DNA from: Setoptus koraiensis
Taxonomy: Eukaryota; Arthropoda
Assembly: GCA_048013815.1 (NCBI GenBank)
Contig: CM106585.1
Location: 6,510,001 to 6,574,000 of the forward strand
Reading direction: 5' to 3'
DNA length: 64,000 nt
The notes below the pieces were generated by a model that worked only from the letters and a program-made list of their open reading frames with translations, was not told the origin of the DNA and did no database searches. The position numbers were made by a program, and so were the translations under genes. Shown here one piece after another: positions 43,486 to 53,413 of this stretch (positions are counted from its first letter, which is position 1; each line of letters begins with the position of its first letter).

Positions 43486-46158
43486 TTAATAGTGTTGATG
43501 GGGCAATGCGAACACTTGCTCGTAGTACAAGTCAAAACCAGAACCACGGTTCTTGCCGCGACTGTTAACATAAACTACCAATGGGGAACCGGATACAACA
43601 ACAGAGCCGCGTCCACGATTAAATTGATTGCCGCACATTTCGGCGGTTGAGCCGAAACTAGGCGGAAAAGTGATGACGTCAGAATTCGAACAAGATCTAG
43701 GCTCGCAATGTGGCGGCTCAATAAGTTCTATTTCGGGGAAGACAACCTCGTGGTGACGTTCTTTTTCCTTTTTGCCCTTTTTATCGTCCTTCTTCTGATC
43801 CTTCTTACCATAATCGTAATGTTGATAATTATTTTCATAGTATTTGTCTTCTTTGCTTTTATGATTCTTCTCATTCTGATAGTACATCTCCTCATATTTC
43901 TTGCCAAACTTATCGATTTCCTTGTGGTAAGCTCCGCCAGCATGAGCATAACCATAAGGATAAGCCTGTTGTGGGCCGTATGGCTGTTGGCCGTATGGCC
44001 GGTAGCCTGGGTGGTCCATGCCATGATGGTGCTTCATATGGCCACCTTGATGACCGGCAATTTTGAGGGCCTCATGGTGGCCAGCACTCGGTGTGTATTG
44101 TGGGCCGTAGGTCGGGTATCTAGTGGAGGCGTATGGATTAGGTGTTGATTGGTGGTAGCCTGTTTGGGGGTATTGGGGCCCGTAAGGTGTTAATGTGGTG
44201 CCATATGGACCATTTGTTGACGGGTATAGCTGATGATGAGCTCCGTGATGTTTGTTGCCCTCATGAACAAATTTCATGTGACCTGGATAGTCGCCTGGGT
44301 AAGGCGAGTAGCCTTGATTGTAGCCGTGGGTGGTGTAATTTTCGCCCTTGTTTTTGTTTTCTTCCTCTTTGCTTGGTTCGCTACCCCACAAAAAACTTCT
44401 TTTCATTGGTTGACCATTTAAATCGAGCGACACTTGACGGCGCTCTCTCTTTAGGCTCAATCTACTTTCTACATGCCTTTTATATCTCATAGTTGGCACA
44501 CCATAAGCTGGCGCAGGCGTGTAACCTGGCGGTGGTAGGTGTGGTATATGACCTGGTGGGGCCAGCACTAGGTGGTGAGGATTATAGGGATGATTGTAGG
44601 CTCCCTGTGGCGGAGCGGTCGATTGATAGCCGCCGGGTTGTTGCGAAACATGATATTGTGTCGACTGTCCAGTTTGGTAATGTGGATTCAGGTGAATCTT
44701 CTTTCTTATTAATCCCGGTCTCGACGGTGTGGAACATTCGCCGCTCGACATACCGAAATAGTTATCGGTGAATCTGATACCACTGTATCCGTTGTCTATG
44801 CGAAAACAGATGGCATAGTAGAGACCGCGTAAATTTTTGCCCAAATTAAAACTTCTCACAATACCCGTGGTGTCTGTGTAGTATTGCAAACAACCTGGCG
44901 GGGCCTGAAGATAGTTTTTTTCATCCATTTGTATGATCTTGATAGACCAACGACGACCGTAATTAGAGCCCGATGTTGCCACGGACAACACAATTGGATC
45001 GTCTACTTGTGACACATCTAAATACAAATGCTGACCAGTGTTCATACCGCACAATCTGACATTTGAATAAGGCGAGTATCTATTTGATGCTAGCTTCACT
45101 TGGAAAATATCAGTGACGCACTCACCCTCGTAATCTGGCAGGGCCAATTCAAAGTATTCAAATTCAATAAGAACTTGTGCTATATTCTTAGATTTTTTCT
45201 TAACTTCCACTTCGCACAATCTGGCGTCCCACGAACTATCTGGGAAATCAGGATTAGCGAAGAAGGTGTTGTTTTCGCTGGATTTGTCTCCGCAACTTAG
45301 CGCTATCACACAACAAACACCCAAACCGCCCATGCAAGAGCCCTCCGGGCGCCCCTTTACTTTTCTACAATCAACGTCGTTCTTGCACACTCCCGATTTG
45401 CCTGAAGTATCGCCAGAACAAGAGGTCCATCCGTCAAAACCATAAGTACGAGCCGATGACGGGGCCAATGTTTGGTTGGTTGAAAGTAGGCTGGTATCGA
45501 TTGGAGGAGTTTGGTTAACGTAGGTTGGGATATTTTGAAGTTGGGGCACCTGGTTGGCTGGCATAATTTGACCGTAATTTGGATCTTGCTGGGGCAACAC
45601 AACTTCACTGCCCTTTTCGATGATCTTTGGAGGAGGTGGAGCTGGTTGATAGTTGGCCAAGACTGCCTGGTCCGGACTTGGGGTCAGTCCTAGACCTCTG
45701 CCGGTTGATGCTGGTTTCGGAACTGTTGGATTCTGGGCCTCACCAACCGCTGTGGATGGTTGTTGTTGTTGCTGATGCTGCTCTTGTTGTTCTTGTTGTT
45801 GCGGCGGCTGTTCTGGTTGTTGCTGCGGCTGATCTGGTTGTTGCTGCGGCTGTTCCGGTTGTGCGGATGGTGCTGGAGCGGCTGCTTCCACTTCGGGGGG
45901 CGGTGGTGCATCGGAGGAATATGCTGGATTAGGTGGATTTACTGAGTCGCCGGGGCCCACCCTTTCAGGTTCAACATCCTCAGTTTGTGCTGGTGCAGAT
46001 TGTTGATTTACACTAGTTGGCATACCAATTGGTGGTTGTTGTAAGTAACGTCTAACTTTAGGAATCATCGGCTCGCTTAACGAGTGCGTTGATCTTATGA
46101 TGCTAGTTGATCCAACCAGCATCACTAATAGGACACTCAATCCTATTAGAGGCCTCAT
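43486..46158 (-). CDS. secreted CUB-domain protein with clip-like Cys module
   Basis: 890 residues, intronless. A signal peptide (MRPLIGLSVLLVMLVGSTS) is followed by a Pro/Gln-rich stretch (about 75-240). Then comes a compact Cys module (SGVCKNDVDCRKVKGRPEGS, GLGVCC), a CUB domain (about 287-410; LSCGDKSSENNTFFANPDFP, GECVTDIFQVKLA, VRLCGMNTGQHLYLD, GRRWSIKIIQ) and a second conserved region with paired Cys (GCLQYYTDTTGIVRSFNLG, YYAICFRIDNGYSGI). A His/Tyr/Gly/Pro-rich insert of about 300 residues follows, then a final block with CEPRSCSNSD, AEMCGNQF and SGFDLYYEQ, which completes a second CUB-like fold. This layout matches a widespread arthropod family of uncharacterised extracellular CUB proteins. 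The His/Tyr-rich insert resembles cuticle-associated sequence. The function is unknown. Confidence 0.82.
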   Translation of the reverse strand: MRPLIGLSVLLVMLVGSTSIIRSTHSLSEPMIPKVRRYLQQPPIGMPTSVNQQSAPAQTEDVEPERVGPGDSVNPPNPAYSSDAPPPPEVEAAAPAPSAQPEQPQQQPDQPQQQPEQPPQQQEQQEQHQQQQQPSTAVGEAQNPTVPKPASTGRGLGLTPSPDQAVLANYQPAPPPPKIIEKGSEVVLPQQDPNYGQIMPANQVPQLQNIPTYVNQTPPIDTSLLSTNQTLAPSSARTYGFDGWTSCSGDTSGKSGVCKNDVDCRKVKGRPEGSCMGGLGVCCVIALSCGDKSSENNTFFANPDFPDSSWDARLCEVEVKKKSKNIAQVLIEFEYFELALPDYEGECVTDIFQVKLASNRYSPYSNVRLCGMNTGQHLYLDVSQVDDPIVLSVATSGSNYGRRWSIKIIQMDEKNYLQAPPGCLQYYTDTTGIVRSFNLGKNLRGLYYAICFRIDNGYSGIRFTDNYFGMSSGECSTPSRPGLIRKKIHLNPHYQTGQSTQYHVSQQPGGYQSTAPPQGAYNHPYNPHHLVLAPPGHIPHLPPPGYTPAPAYGVPTMRYKRHVESRLSLKRERRQVSLDLNGQPMKRSFLWGSEPSKEEENKNKGENYTTHGYNQGYSPYPGDYPGHMKFVHEGNKHHGAHHQLYPSTNGPYGTTLTPYGPQYPQTGYHQSTPNPYASTRYPTYGPQYTPSAGHHEALKIAGHQGGHMKHHHGMDHPGYRPYGQQPYGPQQAYPYGYAHAGGAYHKEIDKFGKKYEEMYYQNEKNHKSKEDKYYENNYQHYDYGKKDQKKDDKKGKKEKERHHEVVFPEIELIEPPHCEPRSCSNSDVITFPPSFGSTAEMCGNQFNRGRGSVVVSGSPLVVYVNSRGKNRGSGFDLYYEQVFALPHQHY

Positions 46159-46916
46159 GATTATATGTTTATAAGATATCGATGTTGATTGAGATTTCGT
46201 ACACTATTGAACTGATCAACGGCATCAGTTATGAAAAATCTTGATTGCTACTATCGCCAGAGCACGTAATCTGGCAAACAAAAAAAATCTAATTATTATA
46301 CTATTGTTATTGCCACCTTCACCGTGTGGCGACAAAAAATCTAAGCTGAAAAAAGAAAAACCTTCAACAAGACTCAGATAGTAGAAGTTGCATAATTTTA
46401 ACCATCATAATCGTCACATAATCATTTCACTATAGAATATCAGCATTATAATATTAGTTCTCTCACTCTCTTAGTTACAAATGACTAACATCATAAGCGG
46501 AAACTCTTTTGCATGTAATCTATTACGCATATTCACCAACATCTAACAAACTAAAAAGCCAAATAGTATCCCATACTATGGTGTGTATATTAGAAAAGTG
46601 TGAAATAGTCAGTAACGACCACAATAAAACTAGAGTGGATAACATTGGTGATAAATAGAGTTAGCGTGCCCATCTAGTTGATGCTATTCTCACTCATGTA
46701 ATTGATTGGCAATGGTAGATTGTATCATAGTTAAAGCTATCATTTAATCATTTGTGTGTGTGCAAAAACGATTTTTGCAGTTGTCAGCTATTTCTGGGGT
46801 GAAACTATCTTAAAATTTTGTTTTTCTTTTGAGACTCGGGCATAGAACGCTAACACCCAAGTATCATTCATCTAAAATAAGTGGTGAGATCACTCTTACT
46901 TGACAATTTGAAAGTA
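46159..46916. other. intergenic upstream of the CUB gene
   Basis: About 760 bp of AT-rich sequence, promoter of the CUB gene and 3' end of APEX2. Nothing recognised. Confidence 0.45.
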
Positions 46917-48605
46917 TCAAGAAATCCAACGAAAATATTTACAAGATGTAATCAATGGCTTATTTGGGTCTCCTTTAGGCAAGGAACAGGCCCAAAATCT
47001 TTTTTTGTAATTTGGACCTTGTTTACCACAAGTGTTCATGACACAAGGAACTTTATGACCATCACATAGAGGGGGTTTAGGAGGTCCTGCCATAATTTTA
47101 TCCAATAGACTGATTTTCGGTTTCTCTTTCGGAGACTTTGATTTGGCTGAAGACGATTTGCGCTCTCCGGTCACTGTACCATTTTGAGTTGCTTTGCAAT
47201 CTTGGGTGGACACAGTGTTATCTGTTGAATTTCCAGAATCACTAATCGGACCGGATCCAACATTACCCTCCGATTCATTATTGGCTTCGCTTTCCACTTT
47301 GACTGTATATTCCACTGTATCTTCACAGTCAGCTTCAGCTTTATATTCGACAGTCACTTTAGGATCAGCATCGAGAGTTGGGTCTACATCCATCTTAACA
47401 TCTTTTTCTTCATTCTTTTCTTCATTTTTCTTGCTTGGTATTATCATGAAAGCCTTGATACTACTCTGCTGAATTTGCTTTTTCTTAGTCTTTTTCTGGT
47501 TCTTAGTGACTTTGACATTCTTAGGAGAAGGATTGACACTTGGAGCTGAAACTTTTTTCGGTGGAGATTTCACGGGTTGTTGAGACTGCGAAGACGTTTG
47601 ACTGCTGGTCTTATTGAAGAAAGAGGTCAGCCTTAGTTGCTTTTTACAGCCAAACTCTGGCCATAGTTTTGTAGATATTGAGGGATAATCAGGACTTGCA
47701 ATCCATTCTATATTATTGAGTGTGATAGAAACAGGACAATGATCCGAGCCCATGTAACTCGATAAAATCGACACATTTTCTATATGTTGTGACAGTCCTG
47801 AATCAACAAGTACATAGTCTATTCGAGTACCAAAATTGGTAGCTCTGGCTCTTATTTGAGTATTCCAGCACGTGAATGCCTCTACTGTGTTTGGGTGCAA
47901 TAGCCTATAGGAATCAATCATATGCCTGCGCAAATTGTTCTCATCCGGTTCGAGAAATGACGTTAACCATTTTTTATAAATACATTCGTCGAAGTCGGGA
48001 CTTGGATCACAGTGGTCGATCTGTTTGTGAGATATGTTCATGTCGCCAGCAATTATCACATGAGCGGCTGGATCTTGTAAGTATACATTTGTTTTCATTT
48101 CAATCAATCTATTGAATCTGTCTTTGAATTCATCTCTACCCGCTTTGTCAACATCGAGCCGAGGGAAGTAAACATTGAATATGTACAATTTTTTTGGCTC
48201 CTCTACCTCCAGCATCTTTACACGGTGGCAAGTAATCAGGCATCTACCTTCCGAATCTAATTCCTTGACGAGATTCTTCTTAGAACCATACTCATCGTGC
48301 ATGCTCAATGTCTCTCTCCAGCTATCCGAGCAGTTTGCTTCATCATTCAATCCGGCTTCAGCGTGGAATGGACGTGCCTCCTCGCGACAATAGGTGGCAC
48401 AACCAGAATATCCGGCCATGAGTCTTGGAAAGACAAACTGTGATGAGAAGCCATCTATGAAGGCCACAGCTTCATCTACTTGATTCCTGGACAGTTTAGT
48501 TTCTTGTAGACAAACGATATCTGAATCCAAGTCTTTGAGCACTTTGTTGAGATCTTTGAGGGTTCGCAATCCATTGACATTCCAAGTGGATAGTTTGATC
48601 ACCAT
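46917..48605 (-). CDS. APEX2: AP endonuclease 2
   Basis: 562 residues, intronless. APE2 is a nuclear AP endonuclease and 3'-5' exonuclease with PCNA-coupled roles in base excision repair and in ATR checkpoint signalling. The exonuclease III fold shows LSTWNVNGLRTL, CLQETKLSRNQ, FNVYFPRLD, IIAGDMNISH, TNFGTRIDYVLVD and YMGSDHCPV, which carry the metal-binding and catalytic Asn, Glu, Asp and His. A PCNA-interacting box QLRLTSFF follows the catalytic domain near residue 320, and a zf-GRF domain closes the protein (CDGHKVPCVMNTCGKQGPNY, KRFWACSLP, CKYFRWIS). The linker between them is Lys/Glu/Ser-rich. The start is ATG 48605 (MVIKLSTWNVNG), matching the human start; upstream codons have no ATG. 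Slightly longer than human (518). Head to head with COQ2. Confidence 0.96.
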   Translation of the reverse strand: MVIKLSTWNVNGLRTLKDLNKVLKDLDSDIVCLQETKLSRNQVDEAVAFIDGFSSQFVFPRLMAGYSGCATYCREEARPFHAEAGLNDEANCSDSWRETLSMHDEYGSKKNLVKELDSEGRCLITCHRVKMLEVEEPKKLYIFNVYFPRLDVDKAGRDEFKDRFNRLIEMKTNVYLQDPAAHVIIAGDMNISHKQIDHCDPSPDFDECIYKKWLTSFLEPDENNLRRHMIDSYRLLHPNTVEAFTCWNTQIRARATNFGTRIDYVLVDSGLSQHIENVSILSSYMGSDHCPVSITLNNIEWIASPDYPSISTKLWPEFGCKKQLRLTSFFNKTSSQTSSQSQQPVKSPPKKVSAPSVNPSPKNVKVTKNQKKTKKKQIQQSSIKAFMIIPSKKNEEKNEEKDVKMDVDPTLDADPKVTVEYKAEADCEDTVEYTVKVESEANNESEGNVGSGPISDSGNSTDNTVSTQDCKATQNGTVTGERKSSSAKSKSPKEKPKISLLDKIMAGPPKPPLCDGHKVPCVMNTCGKQGPNYKKRFWACSLPKGDPNKPLITSCKYFRWIS

Positions 48606-49047
48606 TGTTAAGTTGTACGAAGACAATATGGTGAAAGACAAGAGATCTAATACGATTTATATTTACTAATAGTCGGAATGAAGTCCACCGAACTGTAAAT
48701 AGATCGATTGCAAATCGGGCGAACAAGACACGAGAGAGAAAAAACAACTATGACGTATAGCGCGAAATCTAAAATGTGTTTTTTCCATATCCACGCGTGA
48801 ATAACAGCTCCTAATCAAATGACTGGGCCACTATCGATCGCAGTTTGTGAATAGTAAGAACAGTTTTTTGTTGCGCGTTGCACAAGCATCTGCTAAAAAG
48901 AAGAATCAAACCGCATGTTCTCCATCCAAACCATGTGAGCTTTGTTTTTGTATGAGAATGTACTCTTGAGGTCTATTCCCGACAAGACTTGTGGGGCACT
49001 AAGGCTGGCATCTTTCTCGTTAACATTGGATCTTTACGATATTAATT
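48606..49047. promoter_or_regulatory. shared upstream region of APEX2 and COQ2
   Basis: About 440 bp between divergent start codons. The 25 bp before the COQ2 ATG (GGATCTTTACGATATTAATT) resemble the sequence before the MRPS23 ATG (GGACCTGTACGATAAAAATC), so some promoter-proximal sequence may have been copied along with the leader. Confidence 0.45.
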
Positions 49048-50236
49048 ATGGCAGGCAGCAGGCTTGCAAACTTCGGCCCTATATTCTCTAGGTAAGTGTC
49101 TCACTATAGACCCTCCACCATTTTCTTGATACGACTCATCATCAATAATCTCATCCAACAGGATGACAGGTCTCTTGGAATCCAGCACCATCAAGGAGGG
49201 TCCTACATGGTATACCGTGCACAGATTTCGCCCTCTCGTACATCACAGCTCACTATCCACAGTGGAAATCAAAGAGAAACCACCTAAAGAGTACTGTGAA
49301 CCGACCAAAAAGTCTAAACGAACCAAGACTCGTGCGATCTTCGAGCTGATGCGGTGGCACAAGCCCATCGGTACCTTCTTAACATTAACGCCAGCATTAT
49401 GGTCTGTTGGTCTAGTCACACCATCAACGCAATTATTTCCAGACCCTTATATTCTGGCGGTTTTCACAGCTGGAGCGATTGTAGCTAGGGGTATCGGATG
49501 TACGATGAATGATATATTGGATAGAGATTTTGACAGGCAAGTGGAAAGAACTAAGGATCGGCCCATAGCTTGCGGTGACATATCCACCAAAGAGGCTCTA
49601 GTCTATCTAGCTATTCAATCTTCATTAGGTCTCTTTATATTGTGCCTGAACAATGCTCTAGTGATAAAATTGGGATTATTTAGTGGGCTTCTGATTGCCA
49701 CTTATCCATTATTCAAACGATTTACCTACTGGCCCCAAGTAATGTTGGCACTGACGTTTAATTGGGGTGTACTCATGGGCTTTGCCGCTGTCAGAGGGAC
49801 ATTAGAACTTGGTGATATTCCCGTTTTTGCACCTATATACTTAGGTTCAATTTTTTGGACTCTCTACTATGACACGATATACGCGCATCAAGATAAAAGT
49901 GACGACGAAATTATTGGGATAAAGTCAGCTGCCTTGAAGCTTGGGTCGCATACCAAAAAATTTCTCAACGCAATGAATCTAGGAATGTTCTCTAATTTGG
50001 CCATGGCTGGTATCATGACTGAACAATTGTGGCCTTACTATTTATCAGTGATTGCCTCAAATCTATTCCTCGCCCAACAAACAAAAAATGTTGATTTAGA
50101 TAATTCAGAGGATTGTTGGAAGCAGTTCAATAGTCAAAAGTATATTGGTCTTACTATATTAGCAGGGGTGTTAACTAGCCTAGCCTTAAAATCTAGACGC
50201 AACAGTGAAAATGTAGAGTCAAGTTGTAATCAATAA
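49048..50236 (+). CDS. COQ2: COQ2 polyprenyltransferase with MRPS23-derived leader
   Basis: Exons 49048-49091 and 49162-50236 (GTAAGT donor, CCAACAG acceptor, phase 2, 70-bp intron) give 372 residues. COQ2 is the inner-membrane 4-hydroxybenzoate polyprenyltransferase of ubiquinone synthesis. Both Asp-rich motifs are present: NDILDRDFDRQVERTKDRP (about 130) and YDTIYAHQDKSDD (about 251), among several membrane segments. The first about 80 residues are not COQ2-like. They match MRPS23, encoded on the other strand just downstream: MAGSRLANFGPIFSR against MAGSRLANFGSIFSR, then TGLLESSTIKEGPTWYTVHR against TGLIESGAVKEVPIWYTVYK, then STVEIKEKPPKEYCEPTKK against STLEIREIVYKEDYELAKK. The intron position and phase are shared. 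The leader presumably gives mitochondrial import. COQ2 homology starts around FELMRWHKPIGT. Convergent with MRPS23, 41 bp apart. Confidence 0.95.
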
Positions 50237-50277
50237 TAAACGGGAATCTAAATATATTCTGGCAAACATGGTGATGA

Positions 50278-50610
50278 CTATTTATTTGACTTTTCCGTCG
50301 TATAAGCGGACAGTTGAGGCAACGGCTTTTTGGCCAGCTCGTAATCTTCTTTATATACTATCTCTCTTATCTCCAAAGTAGAAGGTGTCCGATTTGCATT
50401 GGGTTCCACCGGCGGGGGAAATCTTTTGTACACAGTATACCAAATCGGAACTTCCTTAACAGCGCCGGATTCTATGAGACCTGTCATTCTGTTGGATGAG
50501 AATAGCGATGATGAGATGCTGACCTAAGACGAGGCGTGAACACGGTGAGTGCATTGAGTCACTTACCTAGAGAATATCGAGCCAAAGTTTGCAAGCCTGC
50601 TGCCTGCCAT
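50278..50610 (-). CDS. MRPS23: mitochondrial small-ribosomal-subunit protein S23, short form
   Basis: Exons 50610-50567 and 50488-50278 (GTAAGT donor, CCAACAG acceptor, phase 2) give 84 residues. The N-terminus MAGSRLANFGSIFSR is the signature of mS23 (human MAGSRLETVGSIFSR), followed by SGAVKEVPIWYTVYKRFPPP (human [20 protein letters not shown]) and EIREIVYKEDYELAK. It stops shortly after, lacking the conserved second half of the family (FYxxYG through the ALLAEGV-type helix), which would need about 45 or more further residues; the convergent COQ2 gene begins 41 bp beyond the stop, leaving no room for another exon. Either mS23 is reduced in this lineage, or this is a partial copy and the complete gene lies elsewhere. 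Its N-terminal region is the probable source of the COQ2 leader. Confidence 0.85.
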
Positions 50611-51101
50611 AGTTTTTCTGCCGAATAGATTTTTATCGTACAGGTCCTATATCAGCACGTGGAAAGTTGTGTCTGGAGATTATTTTTCGGGATATGAGTC
50701 GCAAGGACATTCGAGTGTTTTCTTCTACAAAAACAATCGTGAAACACACATGGTTCATAGAGAATGCGGTTTGATTTTTATCTCTTGCACTTGCCTGTGT
50801 AGCACAAACCACAACAAACAGTTGTTGCCATGAATAGTGGACCACGATTCATGGTCGGACTAGTATCATATGCATGCGTGTAAACACATTTAGTTCTCTC
50901 GCGCACCACACCAGGCGCAGTAATCCTCGTCGTTATTTACCCGTGAATTTGGTAAAAACAAATTTCAGATTTCGCGCTAGGCCCAATGTTGTTTCTCTGC
51001 GGCTCCATTTCACTCTCGTCTGATATTCAATCTGTCGCTATCGAAATAGCTTCACGAAAACGTACTCTATATTAGAATTTTTGTTGTTATCAACAGAAAC
51101 A
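50611..51101. promoter_or_regulatory. shared upstream region of MRPS23 and TBP
   Basis: About 490 bp between divergent start codons; no distinct element recognised. GC content is somewhat higher toward TBP. Confidence 0.4.
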
Positions 51102-51971
51102 ATGATGGACAACAGCGACAGCGAAATGATGGTGGACGATTTGGATCCAGAGGCTGAACATCTAGCTCAATTGCAACAGCAACTCGAGGCACCACCCTCG
51201 GTTGCACCGCCTGTCCAACAAAAGACCCAGCAGCAACCGCCGCCATTACCACCTCCACCGCTCGCCCCCGCAACACCCAGTCAAGATGTCACTAACAGTA
51301 ACTCGGTGGCTAACACCCCGGTCGCCCCAAAGAGCTCGTCGGCTCTTGGTCCACTATCTGTGGCCAGTTTCATGCCACCAACGCCTGGTCCACCTCCTAT
51401 GACACCGATAACGCCACATTCCACTGATGCTGGCCTTGTTCCACAATTGCAAAATATCGTGTCAACGGTGAATCTTGGCTGCAAATTGGACCTAAAGAAG
51501 ATTGCTTTGCACGCTCGTAATGCAGAATACAATCCAAAACGATTTGCCGCCGTCATCATGAGGATAAGAGAACCAAGGACAACAGCGTTGATATTCAGCT
51601 CTGGTAAAATGGTGTGCACTGGTGCCAAAAGTGAGGAACAGAGTCGATTGGCTGCCAGAAAATATGCGAGAATTGTACAAAAGCTTGGATTTGAGGCAAA
51701 ATTCTTAGACTTCAAGATACAAAATATGGTTGGTAGTTGTGACGTGAAATTTCCAATTCGTTTGGAAGGTCTTGTTTTAACTCATAGTCAGTTCTCTAGC
51801 TACGAACCTGAACTATTCCCTGGTCTTATATACAGAATGGTGAAGCCCCGCATAGTTTTGCTTATATTCGTTTCTGGCAAAGTGGTTCTTACCGGTGCCA
51901 AAGTCAGAACAGAGATCTATGAAGCTTTTGAGAACATATATCCTATCTTGAAAGGTTTCAGGAAGCAATAG
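51102..51971 (+). CDS. TBP: TATA-box-binding protein
   Basis: 289 residues, intronless. TBP nucleates preinitiation complexes for RNA polymerases I, II and III. The saddle-shaped core occupies about residues 108-289 as two pseudo-repeats: [40 protein letters not shown] and [20 protein letters not shown], then [33 protein letters not shown] and [20 protein letters not shown]. The N-terminal region is Gln/Pro/Thr-rich as in other arthropods. The start is the tandem ATGATG at 51102. The DNA-intercalating phenylalanine positions in each repeat appear conserved. There is nothing unusual except the lack of introns. Confidence 0.98.
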   Translation: MMDNSDSEMMVDDLDPEAEHLAQLQQQLEAPPSVAPPVQQKTQQQPPPLPPPPLAPATPSQDVTNSNSVANTPVAPKSSSALGPLSVASFMPPTPGPPPMTPITPHSTDAGLVPQLQNIVSTVNLGCKLDLKKIALHARNAEYNPKRFAAVIMRIREPRTTALIFSSGKMVCTGAKSEEQSRLAARKYARIVQKLGFEAKFLDFKIQNMVGSCDVKFPIRLEGLVLTHSQFSSYEPELFPGLIYRMVKPRIVLLIFVSGKVVLTGAKVRTEIYEAFENIYPILKGFRKQ

Positions 51972-52663
51972 TGTCCAATTGATTACACATGCTTGATTGT
52001 CCATACCAAAACTAATCATGAATTAATCTTCATGAGCACCACACACAAACATATTGTAAAATACACACTAGTGGTCAGTGCTTATCCAAGACTTACTTAT
52101 ATTATTATCATCTATGCAATGTATAGCTGTTTCATGTATGTTAACGGCATCATACCAACTCAGGCCTAGTTGAAGAAATGCCATTCCATGCACCATGTGT
52201 GCATGATTGACTGTAAAATAAAATGCGCCACCTGTATGAATCTTCATATTACATAACAAGACAAGCAGGTGACTGCACTCAACTGCCCTTTTGGGCTACA
52301 CTTTCTACTTCATGTATGCAATGTGTTTAGGCGTGCTGATAGCACTCAAACAAATGTTGTGGGTTCTTCGTTGTTGTGTAACGTTCATATAACAAAACAG
52401 TTCTTTTTTATTTCGAAGCTAAACCGTTCCTTAGTTAGTCAGATCGGACATGAATTTATTCAAGATTCGGATAATATCATATAGGTAGGAGCAGTTGCCA
52501 CACCTTTGGGTTATAGGGAGGCATAAGCCTAAATTGTGCAATAGTGCAACAGAGATTAAGAGCAAAAACATATATCTCTTTAATTAACATAGAAACAATT
52601 AAACGCATTCTGTTAGAATAATCAAACAAGATATAAGCCCATCTAAGTGCATATACATTCGGC
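51972..52663. other. intergenic between TBP and the Ly6 gene
   Basis: About 690 bp, AT-rich; presumed TBP 3' end and Ly6 promoter. No supported gene. Confidence 0.45.
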
Positions 52664-53236
52664 ATGATGTTCAAACTGCCAATCAGGTCAAACCTAACAT
52701 TTTTATTACTGGTGGCAGTTATTCTTGAACTACTCATTGTTCAAGATGCTGTTGATTGCATTCGGTGTTACAGTTGCGATAGTAAAAATGACTTAGAATG
52801 TAGTGAAAAGTTTCCCTTGAATACTCGCTTGCAGCCCCAACAATGTGACAATATTACCAACGCTGCTTATTGCATCAAGACTACCAATGTGTATGCAGGT
52901 AATTTACCATTTACTGTAATGAAACTTGATTCCTCCAACAGAAGGCTACCATGAATGATTCACCTAAATCTTTATTTTCATATAAATTTTAATTTAGGCG
53001 AGCTTGGAACTAAAAGATTTTGTTCTGCCACAGACCAGGGGAATTATTGCAAATATGTCCGACAACCAACGGGCGACAGGGAATATAGAAGCTGCGTTCT
53101 GACATGTTCTAGCGATGCTTGCAATGGTGCTCCATCGCTAAAAGACTACGATCATTCACCAAGGTTCCTTCTATTATTCATATCTCATATCACCATGGCG
53201 ATAATGACCTATTCCATTTGTAATCGTAGAGACTGA
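52664..53236 (+). CDS. Ly6/uPAR-domain GPI-anchored protein (quiver/sleepless-like)
   Basis: Exons 52664-52898 and 52998-53236 (donor GTAATT, acceptor AATTTAG, phase 1, 99-bp intron) give 157 residues. A signal peptide (core LTFLLLVAVILELLIVQDAV) precedes DCIRCYSCDSKNDLECSEKF. The mature part has the arthropod Ly6 pattern: IRCYSCDS near the N-terminus, QQCDN, YCIKTT, a second half with KRFCSATD, GNYCKYV, RSCVLTCSSDACN and the closing DxCN motif. It ends in a hydrophobic tail (FLLLFISHITMAIM) suited to GPI attachment. Family members such as Drosophila quiver/sleepless, boudin and crimpled act at the cell surface on channels, receptors or junctions; which subgroup applies here cannot be told by eye. 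Confidence 0.82.
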
Positions 53237-53413
53237 TCTATCAACCCAATGACGAAAACTCAAATAATGTTGAATCTGTCCCGCTATATCCTGGGCTGAA
53301 TTGCAATACATATTGCCCTTATCTATTTTTGACAACGAATCTCAAAATTCCATAATAATAAGTTAGGATATGCTACAAGTCTACTAGATCGTATTTTCGA
53401 TCCCAGTAAATCA

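Noticed and set aside
43708-46000. Hydrophobic or repetitive plus-strand frames opposite the CUB gene
   Set aside because: Antisense shadows of the His/Gln/Pro-rich coding strand.
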